NCBI RefSeq assembly: GCF_003716875.1
Contig: NZ_CP033077.1
Location: 682,001 to 746,000 of the forward strand
Length of the DNA stretch: 64,000 bases
From: Vibrio zhugei
GTDB lineage: Bacteria > Pseudomonadota > Gammaproteobacteria > Enterobacterales > Vibrionaceae
Reading direction: 5' to 3'
Positions 39,142 through 46,382 of this stretch are shown here, in pieces (within the stretch, counting starts at the first letter, position 1; each line of letters begins with the position of its first letter). A model generated the notes under the pieces. That model searched no databases, was not told the origin of the DNA, and was given only the letters and a program-made list of their open reading frames with translations. The position numbers were made by a program, and so were the translations under genes.

Positions 39142-39157
39142 TTGAACGTTTGTTCAA
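39142..39157. promoter_or_regulatory. TetR operator 1
   Basis: TTGAAC-GTTT-GTTCAA, a perfect palindrome in the OYE/tetR intergenic region. It shares the half-site TTGAA with operator 2, 25 bp away centre to centre. Confidence 0.7.
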
Positions 39158-39166
39158 ATAGTTTTT

Positions 39167-39182
39167 TTGAATCAATATTCAA
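39167..39182. promoter_or_regulatory. TetR operator 2
   Basis: TTGAAT-CAAT-ATTCAA, a perfect palindrome with the same TTGAA-N6-TTCAA design as operator 1. The pair is placed to repress both divergent genes. Confidence 0.7.
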
Positions 39183-39250
39183 GAGCCTTTCCACGTTATC
39201 ATATTCACGTTACACTTAGCCCTTAGTAACAGTGAGGAGTATTGATCGAC

Positions 39251-39826
39251 ATGCGTGCAGCCGAATTTAATCGCGAAACAGTCCTAAGAGCTGCGATGAA
39301 CCAATTTATTTCGCATGGATATTCAAAAACCAGTATGCAAGATCTCAAGCGGGTGACCGGTCTCCACCCCGGTTCAATATACTGCGCGTTTGAGAATAAA
39401 CGCGGTTTACTGTTAGCCGCACTAGAACAATATGCGCATGATCGAGCTTGTGAATTTGAACGTTTTTTTACGCAAAATGACTTCGTATTAATGGGGATAA
39501 GACAGTATTTCCAACATATTGTCAGCGAGTGTGAAGCAGAAAATATCCGCGATTGTTTACTGCAAAAATCACTGAGAGAATTTTCTCAACAAGATGAAAC
39601 CATCGAAGCCGCATTGTGTGACGCACTGGCCGCTTGGCAACAAGGGCTGCGCAGTAAATTGTTTCTCGCGCAACAAAATCACGAGTTATCGGCCGATACC
39701 GATTGTGAATTTTTATGTCAGTATCTCATGATGGGAGTCTTCGGTTTGCGGGCATTTGCCCACACTAGGCCTCAACCTGGAGTCCTCCAAGCGTTGGCCG
39801 ATACATTGCTCACGTCACTTCGTTAA
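39251..39826 (+). CDS. TetR family regulator divergent from the OYE gene
   Basis: About 191 residues from the ATG at 39251 (GAGGAG 11 bases upstream; a TTG three codons earlier is too close to it). N-terminal helix-turn-helix: FISHGYSKTSMQDLKRVTGLHPGSIYCAFENKRGLL in fragments. The C-terminal ligand domain contains several cysteines (for example in SECEAENIRDCLLQ, EAALCDAL, TDCEFLCQYL), which could sense electrophiles as NemR does. It probably represses the OYE gene and itself through the twin palindromes. It is followed 32 bases later by azlC, which may be in the same transcript. Confidence 0.9.
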   Translation: MRAAEFNRETVLRAAMNQFISHGYSKTSMQDLKRVTGLHPGSIYCAFENKRGLLLAALEQYAHDRACEFERFFTQNDFVLMGIRQYFQHIVSECEAENIRDCLLQKSLREFSQQDETIEAALCDALAAWQQGLRSKLFLAQQNHELSADTDCEFLCQYLMMGVFGLRAFAHTRPQPGVLQALADTLLTSLR

Positions 39827-39858
39827 CCACTTTCACCTCGAATCAAGGAATGGCAAGG

Positions 39859-40590
39859 ATGTCAACCATATCGCCGACGCAGCATAAAGAACCTATCCCG
39901 ACGCGTGCACGCATACAACACCTATGGCAAGGCGTCATTGCGATCTCTCCTTTGAGCATTGCTGTGGTGCCATGGGGATTATTGGCTGGCTCTTATGCGA
40001 TGGACGCAGGACTTTCCGGGCTCGAAAGCCAAGCTTTATCGGCCATTCTCTTTGCCGGTTCAGCACAGTTGGTGGCGACTGGCATGCTCAAAAGTGGCGT
40101 AGGGCTGGTGACGATGTTGCTCACCACACTTTTCATCACTTCTCGACATTGTTTGTACAGTATCGCCATGCGTGATTCGATCAAAACCTTGCCATTACGC
40201 TGGCGATTGATGCTCGGTTTTCTCCTCACTGACGAGCTTTTTGCTATTTCAGGGCAAAAACCCGCCAAGCCATATGATCGATGGTTCTTGTTAGGCGCGG
40301 GGTTGAGTTTCTATTTGGTGTGGAATACTGCCACCGTGATAGGCATATTAGCCGGTCACTACATCCCCAACCTCAATACGTTAGGACTCGATTTTGCCGT
40401 AGCAGCCACCTTCATTGCCATCGTCGTTCCCAACACCAAATCCCTGCCTGTTCTGGCCGCAGTCAGTGTGTCCTTAGTGTGCTCAGTTGTCTTTGAAGTT
40501 CAAGAGATATCCGGCGGATTGATGTTCGCCAGTGCCGCAGGAATGGTAACAGGCTACGTATGTGAAACCTTGATGAGCAAGAGTAAATAA
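39859..40590 (+). CDS. azlC: AzlC family branched-chain amino acid exporter subunit
   Basis: About 243 residues from the ATG at 39859 (AAGGA 9 bases upstream, a better fit than the ATG three codons before). Five or six membrane helices; AzlC hallmarks GLLAGSYAMDAGLSGLESQALSAILFAGSAQLVA (in parts) and TSRHCLYSIAM. It works with the small AzlD protein encoded next (stop/start overlap TAATG) to export branched-chain amino acids or analogues. It follows the TetR gene closely, so it may share its control. Confidence 0.9.
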   Translation: MSTISPTQHKEPIPTRARIQHLWQGVIAISPLSIAVVPWGLLAGSYAMDAGLSGLESQALSAILFAGSAQLVATGMLKSGVGLVTMLLTTLFITSRHCLYSIAMRDSIKTLPLRWRLMLGFLLTDELFAISGQKPAKPYDRWFLLGAGLSFYLVWNTATVIGILAGHYIPNLNTLGLDFAVAATFIAIVVPNTKSLPVLAAVSVSLVCSVVFEVQEISGGLMFASAAGMVTGYVCETLMSKSK

Positions 40591-40904
40591 TGACAATACT
40601 ATCGATATTTGCCATGGCGGCACTTGTGTTTGTCAGCCGCTATGTATTTCTAGAACCTAAGCTGCCGATAAAATTGCGCCCAGGGTTGCAAAGAGTCCTC
40701 GCGTATTCTGGCCCCGCCGTATTGACCGCTCTATGGGCTCCAATTGTATTCACTCATGAAAAGACCCTTTGGGTCAGCACACATAACCCGTATTTGTGGT
40801 CTGCCTGTTTGGCCATTTTTCTCGCGTGGAAGACTAAAAACGTATTACTGACGACTATTGCCAGCATGGGGCTCTTTCTGCTCTTACACCTTGTGGTGCT
40901 CTAG
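40590..40904 (+). CDS. azlD: AzlD family transporter subunit
   Basis: 104 residues with about four hydrophobic segments (ILSIFAMAALVFVSRYVFLE, LAYSGPAVLTALWAP, AIFLAWKTKNVLLTTIASMG). The start overlaps the azlC stop. It is the obligate small partner of AzlC. The convergent FAH gene ends 5 bases after its stop with no clear terminator between. Confidence 0.88.
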   Translation: MTILSIFAMAALVFVSRYVFLEPKLPIKLRPGLQRVLAYSGPAVLTALWAPIVFTHEKTLWVSTHNPYLWSACLAIFLAWKTKNVLLTTIASMGLFLLLHLVVL

Positions 40905-40909
40905 CCCGC

Positions 40910-41524
40910 TTACTCTGCGACCCATTCAATCTCGATAAGTGTCGTTTCCTGATCCTTTAATCGCGCTAAAAACGTGTCGCCTGAGTGGATTTCCCCCACG
41001 CCTTGCGGGGTACCGGTCATCACCACATCATAATCTTCTAGTGTGGTAAACGTGCCTAGCTCCTGCAAGATGATGTGGGGCGCAAACATCATTTGTGACA
41101 CTTGACCTTTTTGTACCCGAACACAATTGATCAGCAGCTCAAGTTGTAAATGAGCAGGGTCGATGCCCTCGAGCGCGATGAATTTACTCAATACTGCGGA
41201 ACCATCAAAGGCTTTGGCTCGCTCCCAAGGCAGTCCTTTCTCTTTGAGTTGCGATTGTAACTGGCGCTTAGTGAGATCAAGACCGATCCCGACCCCGGCG
41301 TATTGGCCATTTTGCACAATAAAGCATATCTCGGTTTCATAGTGTAAAGGTTCGTGATGCTTGGCTTTTAAAGTTTGGGTAATCGAACTATTGGGTTTAT
41401 TAAATACCACCATATGATCGGGGATGGCATTATTTAATTCTTTAATATGATCCACATAGTTTCGCCCGACACAGAGCACTTTGGACGGCGTGACCAAGAC
41501 ATTATTAAAACAAACAGAATTCAT
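40910..41524 (-). CDS. fumarylacetoacetate hydrolase family protein
   Basis: 204 residues, the compact FAH fold. Metal-site segments: the early CVGRNYVDHIKELN, the paired acidic residues in HYETEICFIVQ, and KAFDGSAVLS; the C-terminal part has TGTPQGVGEIHSGD. Members act as acylpyruvate hydrolases, oxaloacetate tautomerases or hydrolases in aromatic catabolism; the specific reaction is not assigned. AAGGA lies 6 bases before the ATG, inside a possible 25-codon leader frame whose stop overlaps this start. Confidence 0.9.
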   Translation of the reverse strand: MNSVCFNNVLVTPSKVLCVGRNYVDHIKELNNAIPDHMVVFNKPNSSITQTLKAKHHEPLHYETEICFIVQNGQYAGVGIGLDLTKRQLQSQLKEKGLPWERAKAFDGSAVLSKFIALEGIDPAHLQLELLINCVRVQKGQVSQMMFAPHIILQELGTFTTLEDYDVVMTGTPQGVGEIHSGDTFLARLKDQETTLIEIEWVAE

Positions 41525-41598
41525 AGCTCTTCCTTGAACATTGGTATGAAGTTTTCATCGGAAACAATAGGTCGACCACCTAAGATAATGTCGCTCAT
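41521..41598 (-). CDS. possible 25-codon leader frame coupled to the FAH gene
   Basis: A minus-strand frame beginning MSDIILGGRPIV ends in TGA overlapping the FAH ATG (CTATGA). The overlap geometry is that of translational coupling, and the FAH ribosome site lies inside its end. No motif and only a weak ribosome site of its own; it may be chance. Confidence 0.25.
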   Translation of the reverse strand: MSDIILGGRPIVSDENFIPMFKEEL

Positions 41599-41619
41599 CG
41601 TACCTATAATTGGAGGCAA

Positions 41620-42102
41620 TTATTGTAATTGAGTCAGCAATTTTTCACATAAATGCTTTAAAGTCTGCATTTCATCGGGGGCAAGCTGCAACTTACAAAA
41701 CATAGCGGCGGGAATGGATTCGGCTTGAGCATACAATGCATGACCTTGCTCGGTTAAGTGCAATGTTCGCACTCGCTCATCGTGATCACCCCGCTTTCTT
41801 TGCAGTAAGCCTTTCACTTCCAACCGTTTCAATAGCGGTGTCAACGTCCCCGAATCCAAATGCAATCGTTGGCCTAATTCTTTAACACTGACTCCGTCCG
41901 ACTGCCACAACACCATCATCACAACATATTGCAAATACGTCAGATCCAGCGCATCAAGCAACGGACGATACGCACGCACAACCGCATTCGCCGCGCTGTA
42001 TAACGGAAAACACATTTGTTTATCTAATAACAAATGTTCATCACTTAATTCATCAGTCCCTTCAGAATGGGGCTGGCCAGTCTTATTACTCATAGTCATC
42101 AT
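41620..42102 (-). CDS. ohrR: MarR family organic peroxide sensor OhrR
   Basis: 160 residues. Winged helix region VSVKELGQRLHLDSGTLTPLLKRLEVKGLLQRKR in parts; LLLDKQMCFPLYSAANAVVRAYRPLLDALDLTYLQYVVM carries the conserved N-terminal reactive cysteine (C31 from the first Met) and the tyrosines that bond with it, which marks OhrR among MarR proteins. Oxidation by organic hydroperoxides releases it from DNA. The expected target, ohr, is 6.6 kb away at 48676, not adjacent as in many genomes. The start is uncertain (ATG at 42102 or 42093). Confidence 0.88.
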   Translation of the reverse strand: MMTMSNKTGQPHSEGTDELSDEHLLLDKQMCFPLYSAANAVVRAYRPLLDALDLTYLQYVVMMVLWQSDGVSVKELGQRLHLDSGTLTPLLKRLEVKGLLQRKRGDHDERVRTLHLTEQGHALYAQAESIPAAMFCKLQLAPDEMQTLKHLCEKLLTQLQ

Positions 42103-42277
42103 TATATTATCGTTGCTTAAGCCACAATATACGTCGATTTCAAAAAAAAATCATCCGTTGCCCACCCGCCTCGCCATCAAAAGGCCGATAGACACCAAGC
42201 CTTTTGTTAATAAAACGACCTTTCCTGCTTCAATAGCAACGGCGTTTACATGTGATTTGTCAGTAAATCCACAAAAA

Positions 42278-42293
42278 TGACATGTAAATGTCA
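42278..42293. promoter_or_regulatory. palindrome upstream of the porin gene
   Basis: TGACAT-GTAA-ATGTCA, perfect, about 100 bases before the porin ATG. Probably an operator for a porin regulator; no consensus assigned. Confidence 0.4.
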
Positions 42294-42391
42294 ATTTTGA
42301 GTAATCAAAACGTCACTTATGTTCACTAAATTTAAGCGTACCAAAACGTTAGAGCAAAGAAGCTCATCCTCATTATAGATAAGGTAATACA

Positions 42392-43372
42392 ATGAAAAAA
42401 TCAGTTCTAGCAACCGCGGTTCTTGCCACTCTTATTTCAAGTTCCACTCTAGCAGCAACCGTATATAAAGCAGATGGTACTGAATTTAAAGTAGGTGGTC
42501 GGGTTGAGTTTCGTGGTGACTTTAATGCAGACACCGATGGTACCGAGATTGATGGCACAATGAGCGATCAAACTCGTGCTCGTTTAAACTTAAAAGGCAC
42601 CTCGGAGATTTCTGATGGCGTTAAAGCCTTTGGTTTCTACGAAGTTGAACAAAAAGCCAAGGATTCCGATGAGAAAATGAAAAACCGCTATATGTATGCG
42701 GGTATTGATGTCCATGGCAACGCATTATCCTTCGGTGCGCAAGATATGGCGGCAGTACAAGTCTCGAAATTCTCAGACATCGGTGAGTTTACTGGCCTGC
42801 AAAAACGTATTGAAGGCTCAGCGGATCACACAGAAGGCGTTATCGCTTACCGTGGTAACTTTGATGCTTTGAATCTACAAGCGACTTATAAAGCAGAATC
42901 TAGCGACGACTCTGACTCATACGGTGTATCGGGCACTTATGCTTTACCTATGGGGTTAAAACTGGGTCTGGCTTATTCAATGGATCAAGAGCGTGTTGAC
43001 GGTAATACCGCAACCACTAACTCAACAGACAAAGCGAATCAAATCTTAGCGGGTATCAGCTACGCGTTGGATGCATTTTACATGGGTGCAACTTATTCAA
43101 CCGGCGATACAGGCAATGGCGATAACGAATTTGATACCATGGAATTTGCGCTCGCTTATGACATTACTGAACAAGTTAGAGTACAAGCTATTTACGGAAA
43201 AGATACTACCGATGTCGATGGCGGCTCTGATATTGACCGTGAAGACTTCGTTGAGTTGGGCGGTTACTACACATTCAACCGTAATCTCAAATCTTACGTC
43301 GCCTACAAAGCTAATTCGGCAGACGGCGCAGACGATGATACAATTCGCCTTGGCATGAAATACAGTTTTTAA
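42392..43372 (+). CDS. general outer-membrane porin (OmpU/OmpC-like)
   Basis: 326 residues. Signal peptide of about 22 residues (VLATAVLATLISSSTLAA). The mature protein starts with TVYKADGTEFKVGGRVEFRGDF, the classical vibrio/enteric porin opening, and ends in LGMKYSF with the C-terminal phenylalanine needed for barrel insertion. Alternating amphipathic strands and acidic loops (DTDGTEIDGTMSD) fit a 16-stranded trimeric porin. It allows passive diffusion of small hydrophilic solutes. The strong terminator at 43401 ends it, and a candidate sRNA gene follows. Confidence 0.92.
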   Translation: MKKSVLATAVLATLISSSTLAATVYKADGTEFKVGGRVEFRGDFNADTDGTEIDGTMSDQTRARLNLKGTSEISDGVKAFGFYEVEQKAKDSDEKMKNRYMYAGIDVHGNALSFGAQDMAAVQVSKFSDIGEFTGLQKRIEGSADHTEGVIAYRGNFDALNLQATYKAESSDDSDSYGVSGTYALPMGLKLGLAYSMDQERVDGNTATTNSTDKANQILAGISYALDAFYMGATYSTGDTGNGDNEFDTMEFALAYDITEQVRVQAIYGKDTTDVDGGSDIDREDFVELGGYYTFNRNLKSYVAYKANSADGADDDTIRLGMKYSF

Positions 43373-43400
43373 TGTACTGGTTCCTGCCAAATACCATCAT

Positions 43401-43428
43401 GGTCTAACCTCGGTTAGGCCATTTTTTT
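43401..43428 (+). terminator. terminator of the porin gene
   Basis: Stem GGTCTAACC / GGTTAGGCC (one G-T pair) with a two-base loop, then A and seven T. Confidence 0.9.
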
Positions 43429-43526
43429 GCACGTTTTTCAGCAATCACTGCCCTATCATAATGCATTCGCTCATACTGACGTGGACACTTAATATCTAAC
43501 CATATGAAAGATAATAAAATTTAACT

Positions 43527-43543
43527 TTGGCACACTAAGTGCT
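43527..43543 (+). promoter_or_regulatory. sigma-54 promoter of the candidate sRNA
   Basis: TTGGCACACTAAGTGCT: perfect TTGGCAC -24 box, TGCT -12 box, GG to GC distance 12. No coding start follows; a terminator lies about 100 bases downstream. Confidence 0.72.
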
Positions 43544-43552
43544 TTATGATAA

Positions 43553-43648
43553 AGACAAATGCAGGCAGCGTTTGTGCTTCTTGTTGGTGGTCTGGCAGAA
43601 ACCACTGAGCTCTTCATTTTTTAACCTCCCCACGGGAGGTTTTTTTTT
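43553..43648 (+). ncRNA. candidate sigma-54-dependent small RNA
   Basis: Predicted transcript of about 96 nt from the sigma-54 promoter at 43527-43543 to a perfect terminator (stem AACCTCCC / GGGAGGTT, loop CAC, T run ending 43648). It can fold into a 5' hairpin (ACAAATGC / GCGTTTGT, about 43555-43575), a middle stem-loop (GTGGT / ACCAC), a single-stranded U-rich stretch (TTCATTTTTT) and the terminator. This layout is common in Hfq-bound sRNAs. It does not contain the Qrr core and is not recognisable as GlmY or GlmZ. No plausible small protein is encoded. Intergenic, between the porin and a hypothetical gene. Confidence 0.62.
43623..43648 (+). terminator. terminator of the candidate sRNA
   Basis: 8-bp perfect GC-rich stem with loop CAC and eight or nine T. 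On the minus strand it lacks a T run, so it does not serve the converging gene. Confidence 0.9.
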
Positions 43649-43658
43649 GCAAACGATG

Positions 43659-44009
43659 TTAACGGCGTTTAGGTTGCTGGTACGTTTTGCCAGCGGCTTG
43701 ATAAACATCTTTACGTTTTAAACCAAATTGAGTGTCGAAAAACCAAGCGACGAAACGAATCACATCGTCATCTTTATTCATCACAAACTCGAAGAACTCT
43801 TCTTCTTCACCTTGGTCATTTGTCTCTGTGGTGACGTGATAAATGCGCTCTTCACCCTCGACTTCCGCCAACACAAATTGCCCAGTCAGCTCTTGAGCCG
43901 CTTGCACCACTTCCTCATCTTCACTGGCTTTTAAGGTAGTCAGCGCAGTCGGAAGGTCCGTATCGGTGCATAAACGTAGCACAAGTGCTTCAAACTCAGA
44001 TTGTTGCAT
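43659..44009 (-). CDS. conserved acidic hypothetical protein
   Basis: 116 residues, strongly acidic centre (EGEERIYHV, NDQGEEEEFFEFVMN) and basic C-terminus (AGKTYQQPKRR). No signal peptide or membrane helix. It resembles small vibrio proteins of unknown function. The start ATG is preceded by AGAGGATAC on the minus strand. It runs towards the sRNA terminator. Function unknown. Confidence 0.75.
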   Translation of the reverse strand: MQQSEFEALVLRLCTDTDLPTALTTLKASEDEEVVQAAQELTGQFVLAEVEGEERIYHVTTETNDQGEEEEFFEFVMNKDDDVIRFVAWFFDTQFGLKRKDVYQAAGKTYQQPKRR

Positions 44010-44110
44010 AGTGTATCCTCTATCAATGAAGGCGAGTTATAACGATAAAGCGCTCAAGTCGGTACTGAAAATCGGCCTCATCTCTCATTTGAGATTACGA
44101 TTCGCCAAGG

Positions 44111-44143
44111 AAAAAATAAAAAGGCCTGCAAATGCAGGCCTTA
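44111..44143 (-). terminator. terminator of the M23 peptidase gene
   Basis: Stem AAGGCCTGCA / TGCAGGCCTT with a two-base loop, followed on the minus strand by a long T-rich run. Confidence 0.9.
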
Positions 44144-44162
44144 AAGACGACAATGCGCGCTA

Positions 44163-45491
44163 TCAGCTGTTGTCTTTCACCGCACTGTCATCGGTGTGCT
44201 GCGCTAACTTCTCACTTTGCTGATTAAGCAATACATCCATTTTGTCACGCTGGCGAATGAATTGCTGACGATCCTGACTGGGTACGGAGCGCGCCATCGG
44301 GATTTTCGCCTTCATCGCATTGACAGGGTGACCTTTAATGATCAACTCGTAATGCAAGTGCGGCCCAGTGACGCGACCGGTCGAGCCTGACAGAGCAATT
44401 TTTTGTCCGCGCTTCACATGCTGACCGCGATGCACCAAAATTTTACTTAGATGCAGATAGCGTGTGGTATAAGTGCTGTCATGACGTACGACCACATACA
44501 AACCCGCATAAGGGTGATGACGTATTAAGGTAATCACACCATCCCCGGTACTCAAAACTGGCGTCCCGACTGGCGTAGCAAAATCGGTCCCGTAGTGCGG
44601 CATTATCCGCCCGGTAATAGGGTGGCGACGATGCGCATTGAAAGGAGATGAAATACGATAACGATGAGCGGTTGGGTAACGGCGGAAGGCTTTTTGTAAG
44701 CTCTCACCATTACGATCATAATATTGACCATCTTTATTAAGATACGCGGCAATCACTCGATGGCGATTATAAATTTTAATCGCTTTTATTTCGCTCGAAC
44801 CGGTCAATTGACCTTTAACATACTGATTGGCTTGCACCACTTCAAATTTGTCACCGGCACGAAAGTCGCGACCAAAATTAATTTTATCTTTTAATAAGGT
44901 GACGATCTGATCGATATCCGAAATACTCAAGCCAGCACGGTGTGCAGACTGAGAAAAGGTGCCATTGACGGTACCAATGATAGCACTATTTTTCCACGTC
45001 CCTGGCAAATTGACTTCGTGGTAATCATAATCACCATCAGAATTAAGTGTATAAGACGCGCTGTGGGCGATATCGAATATCAACTCCATTTTTTGCAGGT
45101 GCTCACCATCCTCGGTTTGCCAAAAACGAAGTGTATTACCAGGCTGTAACGTATCCAGCTTAAGGTAATTTAAATCGGTTTCCATCACCTTCATCAGATC
45201 ACTGTATGGGAAATGCAGGCGTGAGAATATGGTACTCAAATTATCACCAGTTTTAATGGTGTACTCATAATCGGGTACATTTTGAACCTGTTTTTGCTGT
45301 TCCAACTGCTTCGTCAAAATGGAGCCAACCACTTGGCTTTCAGGTATCTTGACCTGTATTTGCTTGTGCAGACCATTGTCGTGAAATGTGGAGGGGAGGA
45401 GCGTCATTCCAATCAGCGGAAAACCGATTATTAAGACTTTTTGTCGCTTAGACAACTCGGAAAACCGCTGCAGCAGGGACTTTATTTGCAC
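44163..45491 (-). CDS. M23 family murein DD-endopeptidase (MepM/ShyA-like)
   Basis: 442 residues. N-terminal membrane anchor about 18-36 (VLIIGFPLIGMTLLP), a LysM/OapA-like segment (YTIKTGDNLSTIFSRLHFPY), an inhibitory middle domain, then the LytM/M23 domain from about 290. Zinc ligands are present: H and D in PHYGTDFATP, and HLHYE for the HxH motif, so it should be active. It cleaves peptide cross-links in peptidoglycan to allow growth. The architecture matches E. coli MepM and V. cholerae ShyA. It is monocistronic with its own terminator. No Zur box was evident in the short upstream region. Confidence 0.9.
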   Translation of the reverse strand: MQIKSLLQRFSELSKRQKVLIIGFPLIGMTLLPSTFHDNGLHKQIQVKIPESQVVGSILTKQLEQQKQVQNVPDYEYTIKTGDNLSTIFSRLHFPYSDLMKVMETDLNYLKLDTLQPGNTLRFWQTEDGEHLQKMELIFDIAHSASYTLNSDGDYDYHEVNLPGTWKNSAIIGTVNGTFSQSAHRAGLSISDIDQIVTLLKDKINFGRDFRAGDKFEVVQANQYVKGQLTGSSEIKAIKIYNRHRVIAAYLNKDGQYYDRNGESLQKAFRRYPTAHRYRISSPFNAHRRHPITGRIMPHYGTDFATPVGTPVLSTGDGVITLIRHHPYAGLYVVVRHDSTYTTRYLHLSKILVHRGQHVKRGQKIALSGSTGRVTGPHLHYELIIKGHPVNAMKAKIPMARSVPSQDRQQFIRQRDKMDVLLNQQSEKLAQHTDDSAVKDNS

Positions 45492-45575
45492 AATCTAACC
45501 CGTGTAATTCATAAAACTGTTCCAAGATTAAGGCTTTCTGAGGAAAATGTCACCAGAGAGATGAAAACAACTCAT

Positions 45576-45597
45576 AAAAAAGGCACATAACGTGCCT
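45576..45597 (-). terminator. terminator after the CBM48-like gene
   Basis: Stem AGGCAC / GTGCCT, five-base loop, followed on the minus strand by seven T. Confidence 0.75.
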
Positions 45598-45693
45598 CTT
45601 CGCCTATATATTATTCAACCTTAGTACACACGTCTTGGAAGAAAGTTCCATGCTCCGTCGAAACCGACAAGATTGACACGTTTGCATAGCCCA

Positions 45694-45993
45694 TTAACCA
45701 TGGGTATAAACTAAGCAATTCTCTTCGCCATACCCATTCGGGATATAGCTATCCGCCACCGGATCGTTGACCCACGTCTGATCATTCATGAGATAACGAA
45801 ATTGGAACTGGCCATCTTTGGGTAAGCGAGTTTTAAACTTAAAGTGATGAGATTTAGGCACTTTCTTCATTGGTTGCGGTTCCCAATCGAGAAAGTCAGC
45901 GACAATAGCCACCTGAGATGCGGTGTCCGGCACCTCAATATCAAAGGTCACTTCCACTTCATCTCTTGTTTTAAAAAAGCGTTTATTGATCAT
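45694..45993 (-). CDS. stand-alone CBM48 / isoamylase early-set domain protein
   Basis: 99 residues, the whole protein being one carbohydrate-binding module of the AMPK-glycogen-binding type: VAIVADFLDWEPQPMKKV, QFQFRYLMNDQTWVNDPVADSY. No enzyme domain is attached and no glycogen genes are adjacent. It is cytoplasmic and could bind glycogen or a similar glucan as an adaptor. The start follows GGAG on the minus strand. Confidence 0.82.
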   Translation of the reverse strand: MINKRFFKTRDEVEVTFDIEVPDTASQVAIVADFLDWEPQPMKKVPKSHHFKFKTRLPKDGQFQFRYLMNDQTWVNDPVADSYIPNGYGEENCLVYTHG

Positions 45994-46382
45994 AACAAAC
46001 TCCGTTTTGTATAAAAAACACTCAACATCACCATAATAAGTTCATTCGTTTGTATGCACAATGTTGTCGTTAAAAAATAGTGCGAACTATGAGAATACGC
46101 AAGCTCTGCCAATAACTCGCTGAAACCTGTTACATGAATGAGGTATCTCACGCACACTGTCTTCCTCCCGCACTGTTCGGTAAGTTATTCATTATTATTA
46201 AAATTAATAATACGGTAACGATTGCGTAAAAAAGCCGTTCCGTCTGAATATTTAAATATTAATGGTGAATAGTATTGCGATTAGCAGTAAAAATAGATAT
46301 TCTCTCCGACCGCTTAAACAGGGACATTAAGTGAATGAATATTCCACGGAAGGAGGAATTAACCCTTAGTCACATGAGATAA
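45994..46382. other. about 390-bp divergent intergenic region
   Basis: Lies between the CBM48 gene and the YjiH-type gene. An AT-rich imperfect palindrome (TTATTATTAAAATTAATAA, about 46191-46209) is the only structure noted. No gene seen. Confidence 0.4.

Noticed and set aside
43430..43526. TTGC...GCAA repeat upstream of the candidate sRNA as a LuxO site, and GTGGACACT as a half-site of the DUF4168 palindrome
   Set aside because: Spacing does not fit the LuxO motif, and only five of nine bases match the palindrome arm, so no activator can be assigned.
43553..43648. Identity of the candidate sRNA with Qrr, GlmY, GlmZ, RyhB or CyaR
   Set aside because: None of the conserved cores I recall for these RNAs is present.
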